A DNA stretch of 64,000 nt from Propionimicrobium sp. PCR01-08-3 (GCF_030286045.1 NZ_CP127390.1:1939482-2003481), one strand, 5' to 3'. Numbered from the stretch's first letter, positions 52,161 through 61,793 are shown. The notes: generated by a model not told the origin, from the letters alone. Program-made: numbers and translations.

Positions 52161-52733
52161 GTGGGACTCTTCCGCCCTTACCAGCGCACTGATGCCGCCG
52201 ACACTTCCGACACGTCGGTTGCCGATGAGCAAGAGATCAAGCAGACCGGCCGTAAGACCGCACCGACTCCCACCCGGCGAGAAGCCGAACTGGCCCGCCG
52301 CGAACGCGTGCGTCCGACTTTGACCAAGAAGGAACGCAAGGTACGCGAGCGCGAACTCAAGCGGGAACGTGAAGACAGGGCATACGAACAGGCCGAGAAG
52401 CGGCCCGAGCGCGTACTGCTGCGCAACTTCATCGATGCGAGATGGACCTTCGGCGAATTCGTCTGGCCGATCTTGCTACTCAGCTTCGCGATCTTCATCG
52501 CCGGCTCGTTCTTCCCCCAGCTCGTCACCTGGGCCACCTATGCCATGTGGGCGGTCATCGTGCTGATCCTTCTCGAAGCCACCTTCTTGTGGCAGAAGTT
52601 CCGCAGGCTACTGGATCAGCGGCTGCCCGGTGCCTACCGCAAGGGCCTGGTGATGTACATGGTCTCGCGCACCATCACGCCGAGAAGATTCCGCCGTCCC
52701 GGCACTGCGATCGATCGAGGAGCTGAGTACTGA
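52161..52733 (+). CDS. DUF3043 membrane protein
   Basis: A 190-residue protein with a highly charged N-terminal half (RREAELARRERVRPTLTKKE region) and two transmembrane helices at about 108-126 and 131-149. The DUF3043 hallmark MGLFRPYQR at the start and RNFIDARWTFGEFVWPILL before the first helix are present. The start is GTG with AAGGA five bases upstream. Unknown function; conserved in actinobacteria near glycerate kinase and ErpA-like genes. Confidence 0.85.
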   Translation: MGLFRPYQRTDAADTSDTSVADEQEIKQTGRKTAPTPTRREAELARRERVRPTLTKKERKVRERELKREREDRAYEQAEKRPERVLLRNFIDARWTFGEFVWPILLLSFAIFIAGSFFPQLVTWATYAMWAVIVLILLEATFLWQKFRRLLDQRLPGAYRKGLVMYMVSRTITPRRFRRPGTAIDRGAEY

Positions 52734-52951
52734 TGAGCCTGCGATGGGATGCCGAGCTTGCGCCCGGCTCGAAGGCGACCGCCGACGATCTCGCCGGCGC
52801 GGGGATCGAGACCAGGTTCGACGATCAGCTGGACGCCGAACAGTGGCTTACCGACAATTTCGCCGAACTGGCCGACTTGGGTGTCGCCTCGGTGACGCTG
52901 TTCGATGAGGACGAAAAGGTCTACGGCCCGATGCGACTCGACGAGGCCTGA
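52733..52951 (+). CDS. Small conserved acidic hypothetical protein
   Basis: A 72-residue acidic protein with no signal or membrane segment (MSLRWDAELAPG, then FDDQLDAEQWLTDNFAEL and a DEDEKVYGPMRL end). The ATG overlaps the DUF3043 stop as TGATG, so they are coupled. I do not recognise a family; its regular coupling and clean ribosome context argue that it is real. Confidence 0.65.
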   Translation: MSLRWDAELAPGSKATADDLAGAGIETRFDDQLDAEQWLTDNFAELADLGVASVTLFDEDEKVYGPMRLDEA

Positions 52952-52961
52952 GGCAGCCCGG

Positions 52962-54059
52962 TCAGCGCAGCCGCGGCTTCACGAACGGCGGCTTCACCAA
53001 CTCGAATTCCTCCGCCCGGCGCCTGATCTGCACCCCGACCCGGCCGGGAGCGCCGAGTCCGGTGTCCACCAACGCCAGGCCCACGCCGGTGTGCAAGGTG
53101 GGCGAGAAGGTGCCCGACGTGACCACCCCCACCACCTCGCCGCTGTCGTCGTCCAGCACGTCCATTCCGGGACGCGGGATCCCGCGTCCGGTGGCCTTAA
53201 TCCCCCAGGACTTGCGAGCCGGCCCTTGCTCGCGAATGGCGAGCAAGGCGTCGCGTCCATCGAAAGCAGGTTTCGACCAACCGATCGCCCAGCTCAGCCC
53301 GGCGGTCACCGGATCGATATCCAGGGAGAGTTCGTGGCCGTGCAGAGCATAGCCCATCTCGGTGCGCAAGGTATCCCTGGCACCCAGGCCACAGGCCTGC
53401 ACGCCGAGCGAATCGCCGGCGTCGAGCAGTCTCGTCCACCAGCGTTCGGCCTGCGAACTCTCGACCACCAGCTCGCATCCGCGTTCCCCGGTGTAACCGG
53501 TACGGCAAATAGTGGCCTTCTCGCCGAACGGTTGAAACGCCATGTAGCTGAGCCTGGTGGGTAGTCCCAGCGATGAGAGAAGCTCGTCCGACCGAGGCCC
53601 CGACACCACGATCACCGCACGCTCGGTGTGCAGATCGTCGATGGACAGCCCGCCGGGGGCACCATCGGCCAATACCTGCGCGACCGTGCTGGCATTCGCC
53701 GCGTTAGGAATCAACAAGACGTCGTCGTCATCGTGCAGGTAGGCGATCAGATCATCGATCGCTCCCCCATCCTGATCGCACAGCAGGGTGTATTGTGCCT
53801 TACCCGGCCCGACCTTCCGCAGATCGTTGGCCAGTCGCGAGTTGAGGTAGTCGACCGCTCCCGGGCCGGTGACGTGCAGCTTTCCCAGGTGTGAGACGTC
53901 GAACAGTCCGACCTTTTCGCGCACTGCCGCATGCTCGGCCAGCACGCCGGCCCCGGCATATTCAACAGGCATCTCCCAGCCACCGAAGGGAGCCATCTTG
54001 GCTCCGGCCGCCACGTGCCATTCGTACAGCGGAGAGTGTTGCAAGGCTTGGGTAGGCAT
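52962..54059 (-). CDS. gcvT: GcvT, glycine cleavage system T protein (aminomethyltransferase)
   Basis: GcvT moves the methylamine-bound methylene group from H protein to tetrahydrofolate, releasing ammonia. The 365-residue protein shows MAPFGGWEMPVEYAG, GLFDVSHLGKLHVTGP, ICRTGYTGERGCELV, GLGARDTLRTEMGYALHG and the C-terminal barrel VVGVVTSGTFSPTLHTGVGLALVD. AGGAG five bases upstream fixes the ATG at 54059; the much longer open frame is an artefact through pepA. gcvP and gcvH are not in the window. No glycine riboswitch is seen in the 126 bases shared with pepA. Confidence 0.95.
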   Translation of the reverse strand: MPTQALQHSPLYEWHVAAGAKMAPFGGWEMPVEYAGAGVLAEHAAVREKVGLFDVSHLGKLHVTGPGAVDYLNSRLANDLRKVGPGKAQYTLLCDQDGGAIDDLIAYLHDDDDVLLIPNAANASTVAQVLADGAPGGLSIDDLHTERAVIVVSGPRSDELLSSLGLPTRLSYMAFQPFGEKATICRTGYTGERGCELVVESSQAERWWTRLLDAGDSLGVQACGLGARDTLRTEMGYALHGHELSLDIDPVTAGLSWAIGWSKPAFDGRDALLAIREQGPARKSWGIKATGRGIPRPGMDVLDDDSGEVVGVVTSGTFSPTLHTGVGLALVDTGLGAPGRVGVQIRRRAEEFELVKPPFVKPRLR

Positions 54060-54185
54060 GATTACTCCTGTCGACTGCTTGGCCGCCACGCTACTGCACC
54101 ACGATCGGGCTGGACGCAAAGGGGCGGTGCCGCGGTCGGGATAGCCTGTTGTCACAGTCTTGAGCGCACACGGAGGTTTATATCG

Positions 54186-55715
54186 ATGGCGACCCAGCCT
54201 TTGTTCGATTCGTCCCGCTTCGATCCGGAGCGTGTCGCACTTCCGGGCATCGAATCGGTGCGCGGCATCGGCAAGGCCGACGCCGCGGTGATCGGAGTCG
54301 TCGAATCGAACCGGCACCCCACCTTGATCGGCACGACTTCCGAGCTCGAGAGCAAGGCCGCCAAGGCGGGCGGCGGCCTGCTCGCGCTGTTGAGTGCCCG
54401 GGGCGCCACCGGGGAGGTCGGCGAGGTCACCGAGCTTCACCTTCCGGCGTTGCAGCTGGTCGCGGTGGGCATGGGCGACGATCTCGATCTGCGTCCCGAA
54501 GACTTGCGCCGGGCGGCTGGGCTGGGAGTTCGCCAGGTGATGCAGGCCGGTTCTGCCGAGCCGCGGCGCATCGTGATCAGTTTGGACGCCGGCGCCGACG
54601 GGCAGGTACAGGCGGTCGCCGAGGGCGCGCTGTTGGCTGCCAGCAGGTTCCGCAAGCTCAGCCGGGTTGCCGAATCCGCACCGGTCGAGACCATCGGCAT
54701 TCTCGGCTCGAACAGGTCGTCGGCTCGGGCTCTCGCCGCCGCACGCATCACCGCGCAGGCGGTGGCGGTGGCCCGCGACTGGACGAATCTGCCGCCCAAT
54801 CTGCTCGGCCCGAGTGATCTGGCCGAGCAGGCCCGCGGTTATCTGAAGGACTCCAAGGTCGAGTTGGAGATTCTCGACGAGAAAGCCCTCGACAAACAAG
54901 GATTCGGCGGCATCTTGGCGGTCGGCGGGGGCTCGGCCAGACCACCCAGGCTGCTCCGGCTCGACTACCGTCCGCGCGGGACCAAGCGGCACCTGGTGCT
55001 GGTCGGCAAGGGCATCACCTACGATTCGGGTGGTTTTAACCTCAAACCGGCCGACAGCCTGCTGACGATGAAGCACGACATGGCGGGCGCCGCCGATGTG
55101 ATCGCCGCCACCCGGGCGATCGCAGAGCTCGGGCTGGGCGTCCATGTGACGGCGTATGCTCCGCTGGCCGAGTCGATGATCTCCGGCAGCGCCTATCGTC
55201 CGGGCGATGTCATCACCACCTTCGACGGCACCACCGTCGAGAACACGAACTCGGACTGCGAGGGACGCATCGTGCTCGCCGACGCGCTGGCCCGCACCAA
55301 CCAGGACGATGCCGACATGGTGGTGGATATCGCAACGCTGACGGGCGCCTGCGTGGTGGCGCTGGGACCCCAGATCGCAGGCCTGATGACCAGCGACGAC
55401 GCCACCGCGGACCGGCTGCTGGACGCTGCGGAGGCCGCCGGCGAGGAGTTCTGGCAGTTGCCCATCACCGAACACGTGCGCAAGCTCTTGCCCTCGCCGG
55501 TCGCCGATCTGCGTTCGAAAGCCGACCGGAATGGGGGTGCGTTGTTCGCCGGGGCGTTCCTGCAGCACTTCGTGGCAGAGGGCACCAGCTGGGCGCACCT
55601 CGATATCGCGGGTCCGGCCTGGAATGCGAGCGACGCCCACGATTATGTGCCCGCTCACGCCACCGGGATGGGAGTACGGACACTGATCGAGCTCGCGAAG
55701 TCGATGGCTGGCTGA
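54186..55715 (+). CDS. pepA: Leucyl aminopeptidase (M17 family)
   Basis: A 509-residue cytosolic zinc/manganese aminopeptidase that removes N-terminal residues and recycles peptides. The metal and catalytic motifs are present: VLVGKGITYDSGGFNLKP (about 270-287), MKHDMAGAADV, and the signature usually written NTDAEGR, here NSDCEGR within TVENTNSDCEGRIVLADAL. The N-terminal domain (1-170) is the usual non-catalytic macro-like domain. GGAGG nine bases upstream supports the ATG. It is divergent from gcvT and follows the pepB order of mycobacteria. Confidence 0.94.
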   Translation: MATQPLFDSSRFDPERVALPGIESVRGIGKADAAVIGVVESNRHPTLIGTTSELESKAAKAGGGLLALLSARGATGEVGEVTELHLPALQLVAVGMGDDLDLRPEDLRRAAGLGVRQVMQAGSAEPRRIVISLDAGADGQVQAVAEGALLAASRFRKLSRVAESAPVETIGILGSNRSSARALAAARITAQAVAVARDWTNLPPNLLGPSDLAEQARGYLKDSKVELEILDEKALDKQGFGGILAVGGGSARPPRLLRLDYRPRGTKRHLVLVGKGITYDSGGFNLKPADSLLTMKHDMAGAADVIAATRAIAELGLGVHVTAYAPLAESMISGSAYRPGDVITTFDGTTVENTNSDCEGRIVLADALARTNQDDADMVVDIATLTGACVVALGPQIAGLMTSDDATADRLLDAAEAAGEEFWQLPITEHVRKLLPSPVADLRSKADRNGGALFAGAFLQHFVAEGTSWAHLDIAGPAWNASDAHDYVPAHATGMGVRTLIELAKSMAG

Positions 55716-56048
55716 CTATTGAGCGCGGTGCCGGGCGTCCCAATCGCGTTTGCGTTGCGGATAAGGAACCACACCGGCCTGATAGCCGGGAATGTCCTGC
55801 TTGCTGCAAAAATCGAAAGCCCATGAGGCCGACGGCACGCTACGCCTGGTCCACTCGCCGTCATAGGCGATCAGCAGCAGTGACGGCTTGTTGAACTGAG
55901 TCGGCAGTTCAACCCATCCCTCGACCCCGCGATGCCCGGCGATGAAGGCCGCCAACACCTCGCGAGTGGCCTCATCGACCGCGCGATCGTCCTTCGCGTT
56001 GGACGCACGGCGGCGCCCCCGGGAGAAGAACCGTCCGATCGCGTTCAC
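55716..56048 (-). CDS. Conserved hypothetical protein, cytoplasmic
   Basis: A 110-residue protein with an Arg-rich N-terminus (GRFFSRGRRRASNAKDD) and a compact C-terminal part (LLLIAYDGEWTRRSVPS, then FDFCSKQDIPGYQAGVVPYP). It resembles small actinobacterial proteins of unknown function. Its stop lies directly against the pepA stop with no gap, and it is divergent from dlaT. It may be soluble and nucleic-acid binding, given the basic end, but this is a guess. Confidence 0.65.
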   Translation of the reverse strand: MNAIGRFFSRGRRRASNAKDDRAVDEATREVLAAFIAGHRGVEGWVELPTQFNKPSLLLIAYDGEWTRRSVPSASWAFDFCSKQDIPGYQAGVVPYPQRKRDWDARHRAQ

Positions 56049-56185
56049 GCCTCCAATTATTACCTGCGCGCCTCAGCTGGGGGCGAACAAACCTGGCACC
56101 GAGCGTGCACGGAAACCGCGCGGAAGGGTCATTCGGGATAGGCTACTAATCGGTACCACCGGCATTTCGAAGGAGAGCCTTACCC

Positions 56186-57946
56186 ATGTCGACTGAAGTC
56201 ACCTTGCCCGCACTGGGAGAGAGCGTCACAGAAGGAACCGTGTCACGTTGGCTCAAGGAAGTTGGCGAGCACGTCGACGCCGACGAACCGTTGCTGGAAG
56301 TCAGCACAGACAAGGTTGACACCGAGATCCCCTCCCCCGCTTCGGGCACGCTGCTGGAGATCAAGTTCAACGAGGACGATGTCGCCCCGGTCGGTGCCGT
56401 GTTGGGCATCGTCGGCGAGCCGTCGGAGCAAGGCAGTGCTCCCGCCCCCGAGCAGGCCACACCGACCGCACCGGCGGGGACGGTCGAGCAGGCCGAGGAG
56501 GCACCCACTCCCACCGAGCCCGCACCTGCCGCGCCCGCAGAGCCTTCCGCTCCTGCACCTGCCGGGGGTTCATCGGACGCCACCGAGGTCCTGCTGCCGG
56601 CTCTCGGCGAGTCGGTCACCGAAGGAACCGTGTCGCGTTGGTTGAAGGAGGTCGGCGAAGAGGTCGACGCCGATGAGCCGCTGCTCGAGGTGAGCACCGA
56701 CAAGGTCGACACCGAGATTCCCTCTCCCGCCGCAGGCGTGCTGCTCGAGATCAAGGTGAAGGAGGATGAGGTCGCCGAGGTCGGTTCCGTGCTGGGCGTG
56801 GTCGGTTCGCCCGACGCAGCAGCTGCGGCGCCCGAGCCTGACAAGGGAGCACCGGCATCCGCTGCTCCCGCCGCCTCGGTTGCCCCGACTCCTGAGCCCG
56901 TCGGCGCAGCTCCGGCCGCTTCCGCGGCACCCGCCGCGCAGGCTCCTGCCGCTCCGGCACGAGCAGCCGAGCCCACGCCGGTCGCACCTCGTGCCACCGG
57001 CGAAGACGGCCCGTACGTCACACCGCTGGTCCGCAAGATGGCCGCCGACAACGGCGTCGATCTGAACTCGATCACCGGCACCGGTGTCGGCGGACGCATC
57101 CGCAAGCAGGACGTGCTGGATGCCGCCGAGGCAGCGAAGAAGGCCGCCGAGGCCCCTGCACCTGCAGCGGCCGCCGCTGCTCCTGCAGCCGCCCAGCCGT
57201 CCGCCAAGCCTGTTCCCGATGAGTCGGGCAAGCGCGGCACCACTGAGAAGATGAGCCGGATGCGTACGGTCATCGCGTCGCGGATGGTCGAGTCGTTGCA
57301 GACCGCTGCTCAGCTGACCGCCACCGTCGAGGTTGATCTGACCGCGATCAGCCAACTACGCAAGAAGGTGAAGGACGAGTTCCGCCGCAGGGAGGGCACC
57401 GGGCTCACCTACCTGGCGTTCATCTCGAAGGCCACTACAGAGGCCCTGAAGGCGTTCCCGAACATCAATGCCTCGATCGACGGCAAGAACGTGGTCTACC
57501 ACGACGCCGAGAATCTGGGCATTGCGGTCGACACCCCGCGCGGGCTGATCGTCCCGGTGATCAAGAACGCCGGCGATCTGAACGTGGGAGGCATCGCCAA
57601 GCAGATCGCCGATCTGGCCTCTCGCGGACGCGACAACCAGCTCGGCCCCGATGAGCTGTCGGGTGCCACCTTCACCATCACCAACTACGGTTCGGCAGGC
57701 ACCCTGTTCGATACCCCGGTGATCAACCAGCCGAATTCGGGCATTCTGGGTACCGGCGCGCTGGTGAAGCGTCCGGTTGTGGTGAGCGATCAGTTCGGCA
57801 ACGACACCATCGCGATTCGCGACATGATGTACATCTCGCTGACCTACGATCACCGTCTCATTGACGGTGCGGTGGCGGCCCGCTTCCTGTCGGCGGTCAA
57901 GGCCCGCCTGGAAGAAGGCGCCTTCGGCGGCGAGTTCGGGCTGTGA
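56186..57946 (+). CDS. dlaT: E2 acyltransferase of a 2-oxoacid dehydrogenase complex (DlaT/SucB type)
   Basis: E2 core of the pyruvate or 2-oxoglutarate dehydrogenase complex; in actinobacteria a DlaT-like E2 serves PDH. The 586-residue protein has two lipoyl domains (1-77 and 129-207) with lipoylated lysines K43 and K173 in the shared [11 protein letters not shown]. Ala/Pro-rich linkers follow, then the E3/E1-binding domain ([14 protein letters not shown], about 275-315) and the catalytic domain with [19 protein letters not shown]. The lipoyl domains are nearly identical in protein but differ in many synonymous bases. A strong terminator follows. Confidence 0.94.
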   Translation: MSTEVTLPALGESVTEGTVSRWLKEVGEHVDADEPLLEVSTDKVDTEIPSPASGTLLEIKFNEDDVAPVGAVLGIVGEPSEQGSAPAPEQATPTAPAGTVEQAEEAPTPTEPAPAAPAEPSAPAPAGGSSDATEVLLPALGESVTEGTVSRWLKEVGEEVDADEPLLEVSTDKVDTEIPSPAAGVLLEIKVKEDEVAEVGSVLGVVGSPDAAAAAPEPDKGAPASAAPAASVAPTPEPVGAAPAASAAPAAQAPAAPARAAEPTPVAPRATGEDGPYVTPLVRKMAADNGVDLNSITGTGVGGRIRKQDVLDAAEAAKKAAEAPAPAAAAAAPAAAQPSAKPVPDESGKRGTTEKMSRMRTVIASRMVESLQTAAQLTATVEVDLTAISQLRKKVKDEFRRREGTGLTYLAFISKATTEALKAFPNINASIDGKNVVYHDAENLGIAVDTPRGLIVPVIKNAGDLNVGGIAKQIADLASRGRDNQLGPDELSGATFTITNYGSAGTLFDTPVINQPNSGILGTGALVKRPVVVSDQFGNDTIAIRDMMYISLTYDHRLIDGAVAARFLSAVKARLEEGAFGGEFGL

Positions 57947-57980
57947 TCTGAAAACCGCACGTCAGTAACTGGCAGCATCA

Positions 57981-58028
57981 AAGGCGGACGCCACGGGCAG
58001 CGAGCCCGTGGCGTCCGCCTTTCTCGTT
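57981..58028 (+). terminator. Strong rho-independent terminator after dlaT
   Basis: A perfect 18-bp stem (57981-57998 with 58004-58021) and 5-base loop, followed by TCTCGTT. It begins 35 bases after the dlaT stop and separates it from the DUF4191 gene. Confidence 0.8.
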
Positions 58029-58221
58029 ACCCGGAGCTGACGACGATCTGCCCTGGACGCACTACCGCCGACGGCTGCGTTCGCAAGCTTGAGCTGACTG
58101 ACTCAACCTGGCTTGGCCGTCAGGTGGATCCAGGTTTATTGATGGCCGCGACCACCCGGTATCATGGACCAGCGGACGCCGTGCGTCCCCTCACTACTTG
58201 ATTCACGAACGACGGAGCATG

Positions 58222-58989
58222 ATGGCGAAGAGCGAGAAGGCCAAGGAGCTGGCTGCCAAGCAGAAAGCCGAGGCCAAGGCGCTGCGCGAGAAGAAGCGCA
58301 ATTCGGATAACCCGCGCGATTGGGGAACCTGGAAACAGATTCGCGAGTCCTTCAAGATCACCAAACAGGTCGACTCCAAGCTTCCGTGGTGGATGGCCGG
58401 TGCCTTCGCCCTGGTGACCGTGCTCGGGTTGGTCGTCGGCCTGGTCGTCGACCAGTGGATCTGGGGCCTGGTGATGGGTGCTCTGCTCGGCTTCTCGGCC
58501 GCGCTATATGTCCTCACCTGGCGCACCAAGAAGGCCACGTACGTGCGCTACAAGGGCACTCCCGGTGCGGGTGAAGTGCCGCTCGACATGCTCAACAAGA
58601 AGAAGTGGACCGTTCAGCCCGCCATCGCGGTCACCCGTCAGCAGGACTGCATCCACCGCGTGATCGGAGCTCCCGGCGTGGTGCTGCTCGGCGATGGCGA
58701 TGCCGGCCGGCTGAAGCATCTGCTCAATACCGAGGTCCGGCGGCATCAGCAGGTGCTCTACGGCATCGATGTGCACACCGTGATGATGGGCGATGGCGAG
58801 GGCCAGGTGCCCATGGAGAAGGTACAGAAGTACGTGGAGAAGCTGCCCGGTTCGCTCGACAAGGTCGAGATCGGCGAGGTGCTCAGCCGCATCAAGGCTC
58901 TGGACGCGATGAAGTCCCGCATCCCGGTGCCGAAGGGCCCGTTGCCCACCAACATGAAGGGCTCCCGCAAGGCCATGCGCGGCCGCTAG
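58222..58989 (+). CDS. DUF4191 membrane protein
   Basis: A 255-residue protein with a Lys/Ala/Glu-rich start (MAKSEKAKELAAKQKAEAKA), two adjacent transmembrane helices (about 58-78 and 82-102) and a soluble C-terminal domain (WTVQPAIAVTRQQDCIHRVI, then GAPGVVLLGDGDAGRLKHLL). This matches actinobacterial DUF4191 proteins, found next to the lipoylated E2 gene (Rv2219 in mycobacteria, from memory). Function unknown. The ATG at 58222 is preferred; GGAG lies four bases before it. Confidence 0.85.
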   Translation: MAKSEKAKELAAKQKAEAKALREKKRNSDNPRDWGTWKQIRESFKITKQVDSKLPWWMAGAFALVTVLGLVVGLVVDQWIWGLVMGALLGFSAALYVLTWRTKKATYVRYKGTPGAGEVPLDMLNKKKWTVQPAIAVTRQQDCIHRVIGAPGVVLLGDGDAGRLKHLLNTEVRRHQQVLYGIDVHTVMMGDGEGQVPMEKVQKYVEKLPGSLDKVEIGEVLSRIKALDAMKSRIPVPKGPLPTNMKGSRKAMRGR

Positions 58990-58992
58990 CCG

Positions 58993-60807
58993 ATGGCGCA
59001 TCTTCTCGGGGCCGAAGCCCTGCATCTTGAATACCCGACCAAGGTCGTCTTCGATTCGGTGACGCTTGGCCTCAACGAGGGCGACCGGATCGGCGTCGTC
59101 GGCCGCAACGGTGATGGCAAGTCATCTTTGCTGGGCATGCTTTCCGGACGAATTCAGCCGAACTCGGGTCAGGTCACCCGCCGCGGCGACCTTCGGATCG
59201 GGGTGCTCGACCAGGCCGACACCTTGGACGACGAGGTGAGCGTCGGGTTCACCATCGTCGGCGACCGGCCTGAATATGAATGGGCCGGTGACCCGAAGAT
59301 CCGTGACGTGCTGGCGGGTCTGGTGCCCGATCTCGATTGGGACGCTGCCGTCGGCACGTTGAGCGGCGGCCAGCGCCGCAGGGTTGCCCTGGCGTCCCTG
59401 CTGGCCGGCGAGTGGGATGTGCTGACCCTCGATGAGCCGACCAACCATCTCGACATGGAGGGCATCACCTGGCTGGCCCACCATCTGAAGAACCGCTGGG
59501 CGCTGAATGCCGGCGGACTCCTGGTGGTCACCCACGACCGCTGGTTCTTGGACGAGGTCGCCACCGCCACCTGGGAGGTGCACGACCAGATCGTCGAGCC
59601 CTTCGAGGGCGGCTACGCAGCGTACGTTCTGCAGCGGGTGGAGCGCGACCGGATTGCCGCCGCCACCGAGGCGAAGCGGCAGAATCTGATGCGCAAGGAG
59701 CTGGCCTGGCTGCGCCGCGGGGCGCCGGCTCGCACGTCGAAACCCCGGTTCCGTATCGAGGCAGCGAACGAACTCATCGCCAATGAACCTCCGCCTCGCG
59801 ACAAGCTCGAACTCGACCGGCTGGCGGTGGCCAGGCTGGGCAAGGATGTCGTTGACCTGCTGGACGCGTCCGCGGGATTCGATGGCCGCGAGGTCTTGCA
59901 CGATGTGACCTGGCAGATCGCTCCGGGCGAGCGCAGTGCGGTGCTCGGTGCCAACGGTGCGGGCAAGTCGACCCTGCTCGGCCTGATCTCCGGAGACATC
60001 AGGCCGACCTCCGGGCGTGTGAAACGCGGCAAGACCGTAAAGCTGGCGGTGCTCGATCAGCAGTTCCGTGAGCTGGACGAGATCGCAGATGACCTGGTGC
60101 GTGACGTGCTGGCCCGCCATCGGGCGAGCTACGTCGTGGGCGGCAAAGAGTTGACTCCCGCCCAGTTGCTGGAGCGGCTGGGATTCTCGTCCCAGCATCT
60201 GTCGGCCCGGGTCGGTGAGCTCTCGGGCGGTCAGAAACGTCGGCTGCAGTTTCTGCTGGTGCTGCTGAGCGAACCTAATGTGATGGTTCTCGATGAGCCT
60301 TCGAACGATGTCGACACCGACATGCTCGCGGCGATGGAGGATCTGCTCGATTCGTGGCCGGGCACCTTGATCGTGGTTTCGCACGACCGTTATCTCGTCG
60401 AGCGGGTCACCGATCAGCAGTATGCGATCATCGACGGCAGGCTTCGCCACCTACCCGGCGGCGTGGACGAATACCTGCGCCTCCAAGAGGAAGCCGCTCA
60501 GACATCGATCTCCGCGACACGACCGGCGGATCCGACGAGCCGCCGGCAGTCCTCCTCCCCTGCCCCATCAACCGGACCCCACAGATCGGGAGCCGAGGAG
60601 CACGCTGCCCGCAAGGAGCTGGCTGCGTCCGAACGAAGGCTCGAACGGCTGGCCGGGCAGAGCGCCACAATCCAAGAGAAGATGGCCACCCACGACCCGA
60701 GCGACTACGAGGGCCTGACCAAGCTGAACGAGAAGCTTCAGGCCGTGCAGCAAGAATCGTCCGAGGTCGAAGAACGCTGGCTTGAGCTGGCCGAACAACT
60801 CGGCTGA
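58993..60807 (+). CDS. ABC-F family ATPase (ribosome-associated)
   Basis: A 604-residue soluble twin-ATPase of the ABC-F family, which act on the ribosome as translation factors or antibiotic-protection proteins. The first domain has GRNGDGKSS (37-45), LSGGQRRRVALASLLAG and LTLDEPTNHLDMEG; the second has GANGAGKST (about 318-326), LSGGQKRRLQFLLV and MVLDEPSNDVDTD. The interdomain linker is short and Arg-rich (LAWLRRGAPARTSKPRFRIE), as in the Uup/EttA-like branch. After 500 comes a disordered stretch, then a C-terminal coiled coil (about 540-604). It starts four bases after the DUF4191 stop. Confidence 0.93.
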   Translation: MAHLLGAEALHLEYPTKVVFDSVTLGLNEGDRIGVVGRNGDGKSSLLGMLSGRIQPNSGQVTRRGDLRIGVLDQADTLDDEVSVGFTIVGDRPEYEWAGDPKIRDVLAGLVPDLDWDAAVGTLSGGQRRRVALASLLAGEWDVLTLDEPTNHLDMEGITWLAHHLKNRWALNAGGLLVVTHDRWFLDEVATATWEVHDQIVEPFEGGYAAYVLQRVERDRIAAATEAKRQNLMRKELAWLRRGAPARTSKPRFRIEAANELIANEPPPRDKLELDRLAVARLGKDVVDLLDASAGFDGREVLHDVTWQIAPGERSAVLGANGAGKSTLLGLISGDIRPTSGRVKRGKTVKLAVLDQQFRELDEIADDLVRDVLARHRASYVVGGKELTPAQLLERLGFSSQHLSARVGELSGGQKRRLQFLLVLLSEPNVMVLDEPSNDVDTDMLAAMEDLLDSWPGTLIVVSHDRYLVERVTDQQYAIIDGRLRHLPGGVDEYLRLQEEAAQTSISATRPADPTSRRQSSSPAPSTGPHRSGAEEHAARKELAASERRLERLAGQSATIQEKMATHDPSDYEGLTKLNEKLQAVQQESSEVEERWLELAEQLG

Positions 60808-60812
60808 GTGGA

Positions 60813-61592
60813 TCAGCGCCGGGTGACCCTCTCATAAAGCCCGTCCAGCGCTTGGCACAAAGCCGGTGCGCTGCCGTCGAAGAATTCTTGGCGCAGTTGT
60901 TCGTTGAGCCCGCCCGGAGTCTCGGCGTGTTTGACAAGATGCGCGAGGTCGACGTTCGGGTCCCGGAGTGCCGGTGCGAGGGCCGCGAACAGACCACGCA
61001 CGAAAGGCTCCGTTGCATCCTTCGTGGCACCGCGTCCGACCGCCCATTCGCAGACAATGTCGAGATAGCGATAGAACCCGCTGATAGTGCCGGTGAGCGC
61101 GGAATAGACGGCCAGATCGGGTTCGGCGGGCAGTTCGAGGGCCCCGCCCAGCAGGTCGAAGAGTGCCTTGGCACGTGGTTCGGGCGGCGCCATGACCGTG
61201 ACGGAGTCGCGCCGGGCCACCGCCGGCATCGGTACGGCTCGCACGATCGGAACGCTCGCGCCCACCACCGCAGCAACGTCCGCGATTGCGACGCCTGCCA
61301 GCAAGCTGATCACCAGCTGCTCGGGCCGGAACCGAACGCCGTCGAGCGCCTCATGCAGTTGGTGGGGAAGAATCGCCAACACGACGATGTCAGAGGACGC
61401 AACCACGTGGGCATTCGACTCAGCCACCGCGACGGTGCCGGGAAACTCCCGGGCCAGCCGCGCCGAGACGCCTGCGCTGCGCGGCGAGACCATGATGCGC
61501 TCGGGCCCACCGGCCGCACCGGCCAGCCCCGTCACCATGGCCGCCGAAATCTCCCCGGTGCCGATGAATCCGATTGTCTGGGTGTCCACCAT
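60813..61592 (-). CDS. proC: ProC-like pyrroline-5-carboxylate reductase
   Basis: A 259-residue NAD(P)H-dependent reductase for the last step of proline synthesis. The nucleotide-binding start IGFIGTGEISAAMVTGLAGA (from residue 7) and the conserved SLLAGVAIADVAAVVG and VRAVPMPAVARRDSVTVMAP blocks are clear. The family's C-terminal LKEQVTSPGGTT motif reads VKHAETPGGLNEQLRQEF here, so substrate may differ. The longer open frame is rejected since it would run through the repeat described next. It is convergent with the ABC-F gene. Confidence 0.8.
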   Translation of the reverse strand: MVDTQTIGFIGTGEISAAMVTGLAGAAGGPERIMVSPRSAGVSARLAREFPGTVAVAESNAHVVASSDIVVLAILPHQLHEALDGVRFRPEQLVISLLAGVAIADVAAVVGASVPIVRAVPMPAVARRDSVTVMAPPEPRAKALFDLLGGALELPAEPDLAVYSALTGTISGFYRYLDIVCEWAVGRGATKDATEPFVRGLFAALAPALRDPNVDLAHLVKHAETPGGLNEQLRQEFFDGSAPALCQALDGLYERVTRR

Positions 61593-61641
61593 GTGCCCCA
61601 CGCTACTCAACGTCGTCCCCGGCATCGCCGCGCGGCCTCGC

Positions 61642-61704
61642 ATATCTGGAGCCAATGAGCAGGCTGCCCGCAAGAAGGTAGCCGCATCCGAACGAAGGCT
61701 CGAA
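61642..61704 (+). pseudogene. Relic of an ABC-F 3' end, copy of 60583-60645
   Basis: Over 63 bases this segment matches the ABC-F coding region at 60583-60645 at 53 positions (84%), with no gaps. The ABC-F reading frame is kept: SGANEQAARKKVAASERRLE here against SGAEEHAARKELAASERRLE in the gene, then an immediate TGA. The two copies flank proC. It looks like the scar of a duplicated or replaced ABC-F end rather than a functional gene. Confidence 0.6.
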
Positions 61705-61793
61705 TGACCAGCGCAACGAGGTACCAAGATCCCACCTCTAAGACGGCAGTGACGAGTATCGATTTGGCCGATTAGCTCAGCCGTTCGTCAGGC

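Noticed and set aside
54060-54185. Possible glycine riboswitch before gcvT
   Set aside because: Tandem aptamer features are absent and the space is too short.
58139-58159. Promoter TTGATG / TATCAT before the DUF4191 gene
   Set aside because: The boxes are individually fair but only 15 bases apart, so the call is too weak to list.
59122-60450. Minus-strand open frame of 442 codons across the ABC-F gene
   Set aside because: Antisense shadow; no ribosome site or family features.
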